Assembly (NCBI GenBank): GCA_030272585.1
Contig: BSYQ01000002.1
Span: 4,216,001 to 4,280,000, forward strand
Reading direction: 5' to 3'
DNA from: Bryopsis sp. KO-2023
Taxonomy: Eukaryota > Chlorophyta > Ulvophyceae > Bryopsidales > Bryopsidaceae
Length of the DNA stretch: 64,000 nt
This document shows positions 54,367 through 64,000 of this stretch, one piece after another. The notes below the pieces were generated by a model that worked only from the letters and a program-made list of their open reading frames with translations, was not told where the DNA came from and made no database searches. A program made the translations under genes and the position numbers. Every line of letters begins with the position of its first letter. The first letter of the stretch is position 1.

Positions 54367-54589
54367 CAGAGTTGTGCGCCGTTGCAACGGCGCACAACTC
54401 TGCATCAAGTCACACTCACTGAATAGTAGATTTCGCTCACACTTTGGTGCGAAAAACAAGTAGCACTCACATCCCATCATCGGAAAACGTATCAGAGTCG
54501 TGCCGACGTCGTTTTTGCGACGACGACTTCGGCCGTTAACGGTTAACGGCCGTTGTCGTTGTCGCAAAAACGACTTCGGCACAACTCTG
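54367..54589. mobile_element. palindromic hAT-like MITE (223 bp)
   Basis: The ends are CAGAGTTGTGC ... GCACAACTCTG, with perfect 8-bp target duplications ACTTCAAT at 54359-54366 and 54590-54597. It contains two hairpins: a perfect 34-bp palindrome at 54368-54401 and a 99-bp near-palindrome at 54492-54590 centred on 54541. CAGAG ends and 8-bp duplication indicate a hAT-type element. It lies within coding-like relics upstream of the Helitron Rep frame, so it inserted into that older element. Confidence 0.8.
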
Positions 54590-54927
54590 ACTTCAATGCG
54601 AACACAAAACGCACGGACGCCATTTTGAAAGTCCGAAAATGATGTGTAAACATTCATATCTCGAGTACAAAATCTGGTTAGCTCTTCAACCGCTTTTTTT
54701 ATATTGCCAGCCAACATCGGGTAAAATTCTCCCCATGCTTATTTTTCAAAAAGCGTATTTTTTTATGGTGCTTCTACAAGATGTCCATCAAGAAATACTT
54801 CTCCTCTCAAAAGATTGTAGTTCTCTTCGAGGTAGAACCAATCCTTTTAGCGCCAATCAATAGGATTTGTAGCTTCCTGCTTTTAAAGCCAAAAATTGAT
54901 GCGTAACAAATGCATCAAATCTTATGT

Positions 54928-55152
54928 TTAACGTTTGTACGTAACGAAAACCTCAAGAATAGGAGCGAATGTTTGTGGTTCCGGCACAAACTGTTTTAAA
55001 ATCATTCTACAAACAAAGAGGCGAAACCAACACCGAAACGGATCGTCCCGCATCGTTGCACCTTTTGCCTTCCTCAAATATTCTTGATCAGCGTCATCAA
55101 TCTTAATCGTCCATATCATTGTTTCTTCAAAATGCGCCTCCACTAACTTCAA
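54928..55152 (-). pseudogene. coding relic upstream of the Helitron
   Basis: The 74-codon frame (SLKLVEAHFEETMIWTIKID..., ...LFVCRMILKQFVP) resembles the end of the frame at 61521-61721 (RLKLGGGAFLRIY), and their DNA shares ATGCGCCTCC...CTAACTTCAAC. Both are probably fragments of one repeated element. Function is not recognised. Confidence 0.35.
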
Positions 55153-57849
55153 CGAGTGCTTTATAAAGACAAATTTCCCCTCTAACCAACTCCCCCTGAT
55201 ACGTAGTCTTTTATCTCTTTGCGGAGTTTTTGAATGTCGAGGAGGACCAACATCTCATTATCAATTGGAAGATTCTTCAGCCTGATTAAGCATTACGAAA
55301 CGGGCTTGGTAAGATCAACATCCGCCAATGTATGTGACCACCTAGCGAAAAAGAACCACTCATACTTCATGTTTTTTTGACACGTTGACGCCAACTTTAT
55401 AGAAAATCATTTCCCCGAGCGAGTGACTTGATACGCCTCTTCAATTACATCTCTTGCTTTTCTTAAAGCATTCCGATGCGACATAGAATATAGCGTAAGT
55501 AAAGAGCATCTACTTCAAGACGCATTTGGAAAAAAAAGTTGTATCAAAGCTCAAATTATTATTACGCTCCATCACTACATCTAAGCCGCCCTCGAATGAA
55601 GGGCCGCATCGGTAAAGTCTTCGTTGATTCGTTTTTCCAAATAAGAGCTTCATTATGAGGCGTATGAGCATTTAATTAATTAATCACTTGATTGGTACCT
55701 CTGAACCGAAGTAGTTGGACTATTCTTATCGAAAGCTTATGGATTACAGCCTGTATTATATAGGATAGAGAAGTACCAGTCAATTAGAAGAGTTTCGGCG
55801 TTGAATAAGATTCTTAATCAGCACTTCTTTTATTGTTCCTCACGCAAATATATAAATAAACCAGACACGGAAAAAAATAAAAAAATTAAGCAATAGTAAT
55901 AATAATTATAAAATAAAAATGTTCACTATTTGAAATAAAGCGATCAAAGGGTACCCATGTATTCAATGTGGCGCCATATTTCTAGTTCCTCCCCCTCCAT
56001 CCCCCGCCGAAACGACGAAGAAAAAACCCAAGCAATGCGACGACGCAAATAATTGTTCCTACGCCACAAATTGAGAGGATGCGAAGAAGGTGCTAGATAT
56101 AATAGGCCCCCTTTCCGTATTTCCGTGTTTCCGCTTCCCACCTACATACCTTCTTTAATCCCACTTGGCACTGAACCTCCCTGGAAACGAACCCCAGTCT
56201 GTCTTGCAATCGGGTCCATCATTCGCTTGAAGACCTTGATTTTGCCTTGTTGTGGCCGACCACAACTGCTTGTGCACTTGTACCAATCAACATTGCACCT
56301 CCCTGCAAATGACCTCCATTTTGTTTGGTAGTCGGGTCCACTTGTTGGCCTATTCCGGGGCTGATCTTTTCAACCCATCAAATAATGTCAAAAGTTGGTT
56401 TTGCATCTGACTCGAGAAAAGCAAAGTGCTCATATTTAGTCTCCGTGTGGTGAGTGCAATTGACTGCACGATACTCTTCAGTTTTTCAATCATGGATTGG
56501 AAATTTTCGTAGAGCAATGTGGAGCAATTCACCCGTTGGTTCCAGAAAATATAATCGTGCCTCCTACCCGGTTTCCAAGTGGATCGCTTGTGTCCGAACA
56601 AAGTGGTGTAAAAGGTCCAAGTGATGAATTTGTGGCGCTACACGAAACCTTGGTTAGAGCAGGCAGTTCGGCCGATAAGTGGGACCTACTTCATAAAGAA
56701 GGGATATCTTCTTCCTCGAGAATGGCGTGGGAGTATTTGGACGACTATTTTTCAAGTAGAGTACCACAAAGTCAAGGGTAGTTGGGCCTAGCTAAATATA
56801 GACACAGTGTATATGCTTGCAACATTTTCTTCCAAGTAGAGAGTCCGTTCCCTTAACTTCGGAAATTCAAGGATCGAAATTGTTCACATCACAAATCTCA
56901 TTTGAGAGAAACATAACAAAAACTGCCAAGTCGATTCCATCCCCCCCCCCTTAACTATTAAAAAATCCACTCTAAATGATTCTTGACTAATTTAAATCCC
57001 TTGCAACTCGATCAGCCCCTTCATCAGTGAATTAATTTTTAGAGGGCTTGATCAAGGACTCTTTAGGGCGTTGCACTTTTTAGGCGCCCGAACGGGACAA
57101 AACGTGTCGTGGTGAGCTCGGGTGTTAAAAAGGCCGCATCAAGTCGAAGAGGGACAAGGTTAATTCCTCTCATCGGGTAGTGATTTGGATCTTTGTGTCG
57201 TGTGAACTCGATGTATTCATTATATTCGCTTCCTCTATGTTCATTTTTATTCTATCTCATTATTAATGCAATGGCCTTTGCAGGATCCGAATCATCACGT
57301 TCTCCTTTGTGCAAAAGAAAGTTGCACAAAACGATATTCCTTTGGTCGTCGCCCCGGTCTGACCTCGTATTCACAAAACAAATTCTAGTAATCTTTGAAT
57401 TAATCAATGTAGTCGTCTAATGCGTTGTATACCCCGAAACCTCACGTGGAAACTTTTTAGTTGCGAACCCTGTGAGTCTATCAGAACCTGATCGATGATG
57501 TTCTATCCAACTATTTCCATGGTGTAAATGCCTTATTCGGGACGTAGCTATCTGAAACATGTGATTTTATAGACAACGGCTCTATCACGCCTACGATGCT
57601 CTCGAGTTACTTTACCTTCAAAAACATCTAACAAGACCTTCGATAACTCATATTGAAGACATATCCAATTCATACCACCATTTACTTGTCCTCTTGCACA
57701 AACACATTTTATCCATGCACACAAACGATTTAATAGCTCATACATACCTATCAGTTATGTGGTCGATGATGACTTTAAACCCAAGGCGGAAGACCATTCT
57801 CCCGACTAGCACCCCAATCTGAATGGAGGGGTGGAAAAGCATCCATTAG
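55153..57849. other. gene-poor; one coding-like frame at 56497-56781
   Basis: The plus-strand frame at 56497-56781 (IVPPTRFPSGSLVSEQSG..., ...MAWEYLDDYFSSRV) looks protein-like but is unrecognised. It ends in the repeat shared with 20468-20550. A C-run lies at about 56940. Otherwise no gene was seen. Confidence 0.35.
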
Positions 57850-58463
57850 ATATACCCGATCAAACTTCTTTGAACTCACCATCAATGAAGCTCAGCCTCC
57901 GCCCCAAGGCACCAATGCTTCCAGTCATTTCCTTGACGATTTCTTTTTGAATTTGCTTTTTTAGCGGTTTATTCAGCTTCAGTTCGTGCAGATACTTTGC
58001 AGCCCGTTGCCTACTTGGGAAGTGCAACGGCAGAAGCCTTTTGTTTTATCAATTCCGCGAGGAGTCCCTTTACCTCGGTCAGTTCCAAATCCGTCACAGC
58101 CGTTCTCCTCGGTGGGCTTGAAGTAACTCGAATAAAATTCCAGATCCATTTTATCGTTTTCCAGAGTAATAGAATGAGTGGTATTCATACCACGCCTTCG
58201 AAAAACTTTTGTAATTGTTGCGTGACGTGGGTAAGATATAAATAAAAGTACGCCACCATGTTGAGCATCAAAACACATATCAAAAAAGCTCGAAGTAGCT
58301 TATGTATGTTTAACGACGTTCTCAAAAACGTCCCGCCAGACTTCGTTGAGCATTGTAATCGTGTCTTGAAAAAGAACCTGAGTCCCTTCCATGACGACCT
58401 CCTGGTTTCTGTTACCATAAAAATTAGACTCGCACAGTAGTGGAAAAACTTGCAGGCCTTCAT
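57850..58463 (-). pseudogene. coiled-coil protein relic with frameshifts
   Basis: Successive minus-strand frames give protein-like, heptad-rich segments: VVMEGTQVLFQDTITMLNEV, then LTEVKGLLAELIKQKASAVA, then after a frameshift RAAKYLHELKLNKPLKKQIQ...GRRLSFIDGEF. They cannot be joined without shifts. No domain is known; it resembles the other coiled-coil relics in the gene-poor blocks. Confidence 0.4.
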
Positions 58464-61400
58464 TATTTATATTTTTTGTGTCCTAGGTGTGAACTATGAG
58501 AAGAATGGAACAATAGTATACTATATATGTAAGAGCCGTCCTGACCTCCCAAAACGGCCGGAATACGTTCAAGGCGTGTCAGTGAGACTGGCGGTACGAT
58601 TGCACCACGGATCAGCTCACTTGTCACATCGATGGGACGGGTGAGTCACATGTGACTCACCTGTAGTAACAATTCAACTCACTTCTTATATTATCTGTTT
58701 GTCTGCAAATCCCTCTGCGATACAATTCCTTTTACCCCATGCTCGTACTCTAAAGAACTTCTTCTTGATGATGGTTCTCCGTATAAAACATTTGAGACGA
58801 TAAGCATTTGTTCTCTCTTTGTGGAACTTTTTTTACAATTTTATGCATGCATATTGCTTTCTTGAAAGCAATTTAACTGCGAATCGACGGTTACCGAACC
58901 GTAAAGATATTGGAAGGCGAAAATAACGTAGACGATTGTTCAAACATCAGCATCGAATCTTTTCTCTTTTGCAAAAGAACCGAAAAAAGGAAGATAATAT
59001 TTCTTCCGATAGTTTTATATATGCTCATCACTTAAATGGTGGGGTGTTCTCGGAAAGTGGCATCCATCATCGGGTTCACCTAGTATAATCCTAGGTCTCG
59101 CCGCCGAATTGTTGTTTGGATGAAGCCAGGTACAGGTCGAGGTGGGGGGCCACGACGAAGGCCAAACATTTCCAAACGGCTAGGAGAGGGTCCACAACCA
59201 CCGGATCCACTCATTGCCCAACCGCTACAATGCTACACCAACTGCCAAGGGTGGCCCACGTCTGCCAGATCCACCAAACCCACTAGATCCACCCAATCCC
59301 AAACCAAGGCGGTGGTCATGCCTTTACAAACCTTCCTTTTTTTAATCTCACGTACCTAGGGATCAAAACAGTAATCAGAGGGAGATTTCGGCCCATGTGC
59401 AGTTTTATTTTCCTTGACGAACTCCATAGAGGAGTCATCCCGTTGGTCCATATCATCCTCGCCGCAGAGGTCTCTAGGTAGATATTGTCCAAATCTAGTC
59501 CCGGGGGGCAGCACCCCTGATATGTTGGGTGGTGCTGGTTCCGAAGTCCCAAGACGGATGTAACACAACCCTTAAGTGTCCTCATTCTGATTAACGAGAA
59601 GCGCATCCATATGCCCACTTGCCTTAGCCTACATGTGACGACTGGCGCGCGACTGTAATTGTACATATCAAAGTCAGATCATAGCTCTTCAATTGTGTAT
59701 CTTAATTGCATTGCATGTCTTAGAGTCTAGTTAATTGCTTAAAGGGTCGATCGAGACTTCCTATAGGCGAATCTTGTGTTTAACGAATGGAGAAAAAAAC
59801 TTCGAAAGCCATGCAAAAACTTGTTCGAGCTTAGTTTACTAATCAAAGAAAACTTGTCGTCAAGGGGGACTTCGCTTGTTCGATCGACTACGCTCGAACG
59901 CCTGATCTTTTCTTTTTTTAGGTCTCCTTGTGTAGTTTTTTGCCTAGAAAATATTTTTCAAATTTTACTTTAAGAAAAAAATCAAAAAAAAAATCAAAAA
60001 AAACAAAAAAAAAACGTGGTAATGGGTTCCAACCTTGACGAAAGGATTTTTGGCTTGGCGATGTTGAGGACACTTTTTTTATCGCACCAACAAAGTGTGG
60101 GTCCGGTGTAAAACACTATAAGTATTTTTGTTTGAGAGTTTCAAGGCTCTTCAAGAGAGGCACATATCAACATATCTAATAAATATTTATATATTTGCTT
60201 CCCCCCCTTAGTGGTTTTATATCAAGGCCTTAATGTCGTTGAGGGCATCCTCAATATCTTCACGCCACGTAGTGCCCTGAAACCTTCGGAAAAAGGAACG
60301 CTTAAGCCCCCCGATAAGCGGCGCCCCCTTCCCCTGGGGCAAACGTATGCGCCCAACGTTCTGCCTCCCCTTTGAGGGCTATGAGGCCACGGGACGTCTT
60401 TCCATCTTCATGCTTCAATAATTGAAAAATTCGACTCTGTTTAAAACGAGTTTCTTCAAATCCGTGTTGAAATATGTTGCTTTTTCCCGAAACTCATCGA
60501 CATGATTTCCTCTTGTGTTTTCGTGCCCACGGGTCGACTAGAAACAAAGGTTAAGTTTTTATGATAAAAAATACGATCTTTCCAAACTTAAAATTCCTTT
60601 TTTAGGATCAATCATCCTTCTTTCTTGAAAACATTCCTCTCTAGAGCATGCGCCAAGCGTGGAGAAATTTGCAACTTGACCGATAATCGATTTTGATAAT
60701 ATTTTATAATCAAATCAAATCAAATCCTTTGTCATCATATAAATCTTTTGGCCGAAAATGCGTTCAAAAAAAAAGAAAACACCCATCGACAAAATGGAGA
60801 GTAATCAATTAACGGTGAAAATTCAAAATGTGTTCGTTTTTTCAGCTTATTTAGAAACCCACAAGCCCATCTTAAAACTGAATTATCGATAGAGTCTCTA
60901 TCGCTTCAAAAAAACTTTCATGAAACATAAACTAACACAGAATAAAAAACCTACTCGGTATATCTTTTTGCAACACTCTTCCGCTATTCATCTCTCCAAT
61001 TCTCGAAAACCTGGTATTAAAGCATAATTTTCAAAAATGATGGAACAAAAGTCTTGAAGGATATTGAGTGCTTGGATATACCCGTCAAAATCCTTATTTT
61101 TGATATTTTCAAAAAAAAACCATTACTTCGAAATTCTGATTTATTCTATGCTCATGATACCATCGTTTGGAGATATTCGGCTTAGAGCCGGTCGGTCAAC
61201 TCATCAATAGTCAACCTCGATGATATCGGTAAGTATTCTTTTCTTGAGCTTATCGAACGAACTAGTATTAATGATTAGTTATATTCTCTATGTCAGTACT
61301 TGGTACTTGCCTAGGGCGTCTCAATTGAAACAACTTCCTCTTTCTTAAGCAAAGGTCGCCAAACACCCCACCAAAAATCGAAGATAAGAATCTACTATTA

Positions 61401-64000
61401 ATAAACTTACGTATTATCTTCATTTGTGTCAATAACCTTGGATTTCTTTTCAGCTCGATTTTACGATAGAGGCCCCAAATCCACACAACATAGAAAAAAC
61501 TTGCGGAGACCTTGTTCATTTCAATAGATTCTTAAGAATGCGCCTCCCCCTAACTTCAACCTATTGCTCCTAATTACCTTTACCTTTTTTTCGCCTTGAG
61601 GAACTCTACACATGCGCTTGAAATCAAATGCATCGACGTTTAAGAGGTATTTACGGACACAATTGTCGGCGGGATTATCCTCTATATATGCACCGTCCAT
61701 GTAGCATGCAATGAAGGCCACCTACGAGTCTGTGTGTAAACGACTCCATAGACGAGCCCAATCCTAATCCAAGTTTATGATAGAAATGCTTGAGCCCAAG
61801 AAAATCACTCGTTACTCGAGCACGTTGATGTGGGCCACCTCAAACCACAATCCCCTGGAGGACATATCCATCTTGTTGATTCTTTGCAGAGCTCTTCGTT
61901 CCCGATTGAAATATCTTCTTTGTGATATTTACGTATGTGGTTATTATTTTAACTTTGTGCACTTATTTGCTTGTTGTATTAATTTTGAATGAATCAATGA
62001 CAAGAATGTAGACTCTAGAGGAGTTCTTGGATACGGAATCCATCCGGCGTAATCTAGACAAATTGTATAACACCTTGAATCGCTGAACGGATTTGACCCG
62101 TGAAACAAATCCCCTACTATTTGAAATTCGACAAGAATGACACTTATACCGAAATCTACTTTGTGTTGGATCAATGCGTGGGTCACATATATTTTGGTCG
62201 TTGCAACATGAGCACCTAACAAGCCCAAGTAATGTAACATCCGATGACCCGATTAGTGTTTATGGTATTTCGAACATCACCTTGATCAATGAGTTTGGTG
62301 TTGTTACAGCCGCGCTGCCAGTCGTCACAGGTGTAAAGAATCCACCAGAAATGATAGATTCACGCACCTTTTGCGATTTTCCATGCCCCGGGCTGCGGCA
62401 TATCCCGCCTTGTGTAGCTTCCCCTTCCTATTGTATTCGTTCAAGTGTCATCAAGCATTGCACCTGGTTTGAAGTCCAATATTGTAACAAATTGCTTGTA
62501 CTCCTTTACATATAGTGTTTTTGGCCTCCCGCAGTCGTGATCACGGTGGACATTAAACCTGGGCGATGATCCAAGTGAGTTGTTGTGCTTTGGCGGTTGA
62601 GGTGATGGATGTCCGCTAGCCTGACTTATTGGCTTTGAGACCCGTTGAAACCCATGAGTGTCATGGGGTGAGGGTCTTTTCAATACGGTATGGCATGCTT
62701 CTTTCCAAAATTGACGACATCAAGTTCTTTTTGGCCCCTCATCCTGATGTCTCTTTCGGCACGTTGCCGCCGTATGTTCGTCCAAGTGGCAGCGATAGCC
62801 CCATTTATAACTATATTACAAAGATTTCAAGGAGCTAATTCGTTGGTTCATTTCATTCTTCGTTGCTAATAGGAACTAGGGTACCTAATTGTTGAGTACC
62901 TAAGGTGCTAAGGTAGATAGTCTTTGCTTCCGGATATTGAACACAGTTGATTTCTCACCATTTCACCGGGTGTTCACACTTGCCCATGATCTTTTTCTTT
63001 TCCCCTCTCAATCAATCGGTTGGAGGGAAAGCAACAAAGCTCTTAAACGCATAATCTTCCAGAGAAAAATTAAAGTTCTGGAAGAAATCACAAATGCAAC
63101 ATGCGTTCCGAGATCTCAAGTTGTCCAAGCCGTTGAGAATGCAAGAACCGATAACAAGTTAACCATACATCAATTTCAATTGGGAATTCAGAAAAATTAT
63201 GTTCCATGTAGGCAATCGAGACGCCCCCATTAGAAACCATGATACCACGCTTTGTCAAGCTCCACGATTGACATAAATTTTTCCTTATAATGCAACGTGG
63301 GTGGGGCCGGGGCCGTTTTTCTCTCTAGCAGGGGGTCAGATATAAGTTTAAAAATTTATTGCCGATTCTCGTTGATTTCCCTTAGCATAACGACTCAAAT
63401 TTTTTCGAGAGAATTTTGCAAGCTTTCGAAGCCATTTGGCGGGCTCCCAACTAATTCTGCCCTCATCTTGCCACTACAAAGTACCTTACTACCCTTCTCC
63501 TTCTCCTAAGTTTTGGTCTAGCTTCCGAAATAAAGTTCTTTTCCCACGTCGAAACAACTAATGCCCGTGGTCAAACCTAAACACATTGACTTATGGATGT
63601 CTTGAAAAACAAAAGAGTTGTTTCCGGGTTGGATAGCGAAATCCACCATCGTTGTCTTGGGCTCTTTCAATTGTGAGCCGAACTTGGATCCGTGTTACAA
63701 TGGTTAGAGAAATCCGCCACGTCGTATCCCCCCTAGCTTTAAAAAAAAAAAGTGGCCATATTAATGCTTCACAAGTTAAAGGCACCCAGACCTGTTGAAT
63801 ATAGTCCCCCACTTGTGACACCATTTTTCAAAGTGTTCCCCTTCTTGCAAAAACACCTTCCCTAGTGTCTTCTTGCACAGGGGCCTTTTCTTCTATTAAA
63901 CTTTACCTTTTAGCGCGATTCGACCGACTTGTTCGCACTTGTTTGAAATAATTGGGAATCGAAAACAGAAAAAAAATACAAAAAAACAAAATCATTAAAA
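58464..64000. other. gene-poor to the window end
   Basis: Short coding-like scraps only. They are 59356-59568 minus (acidic, RFGQYLPRDLCGEDDMDQ), 61521-61721 minus (repeat partner of 54928-55152) and 62937-63233 plus (LKRIIFQRKIKVLEEITN...). None has splice support or a recognised domain. A-runs lie at 59990-60015. Confidence 0.35.

Noticed and set aside
1-64000. CRISPR arrays, bacterial operons, rRNA genes, telomeric arrays
   Set aside because: No regularly spaced direct repeats, no rRNA-like conserved cores and no tandem telomere units were seen; TTTAGGG near 1388 is a single occurrence.

Overview
This is eukaryotic nuclear DNA. There are no operons or ribosome binding sites. Short coding exons are bounded by GT...AG introns that are T-rich on the coding strand, and Ty3/gypsy, Helitron and hAT-type elements are present. 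The most recognisable host gene is a thioredoxin of the plastid ACHT type with a basic N-terminal targeting-like region, so a plastid-bearing protist or alga is likely. I cannot name the lineage. The window is full of homopolymers (poly-T, poly-G/C), which break many reading frames.

Layout. (1) About 0-11.9 kb: a block of small spliced genes. They are a 161-aa coiled-coil ORF (560-1045, -), a three-exon gene (2852-3323, -), a Cys-rich gene 3' end (7746-8318, +), a gene starting at 9294 (+), and the three-exon thioredoxin (10876-11930, -). Between them lie three G-run MITEs, a 1.2-kb fold-back element and a dispersed repeat. (2) About 12.0-14.3 kb: copy 1 of a long polypyrimidine-rich repeat. 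(3) About 14.3-24.5 kb: gene-poor DNA holding decayed retroelement relics and a non-autonomous hAT-like element with a tRNA-like Pol III promoter. (4) About 24.5-40 kb: a second gene-bearing block. It holds several candidate exons, a structurally complete Ty3/gypsy retrotransposon (31283-36896, - strand, 164-bp LTRs, 5-bp target duplication), and a multi-exon gene whose C-terminal discoidin/F5-8C-like domain is broken by a stop codon and a poly(A)-tailed insertion. (5) About 40.8-44.05 kb: copy 2 of the long repeat, in the same orientation as copy 1. (6) About 44.1-64 kb: gene-poor DNA with a decayed Helitron, a palindromic hAT-like MITE nested inside it, and coiled-coil pseudogene fragments.

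The two long-repeat copies each sit at the right edge of a gene-bearing block and at the left edge of a gene-poor block. That architecture is the most unusual large-scale feature. At small scale the clearest new items are three families of short elements with 8-bp target duplications (hAT-like) and a precise 14-bp target duplication around a 96-bp poly(A)-tailed insert.

Gene models were read by eye from splice-site motifs and phase agreement. Only the thioredoxin and the gypsy polyprotein are secure. The others are exon sets whose ends may be incomplete.
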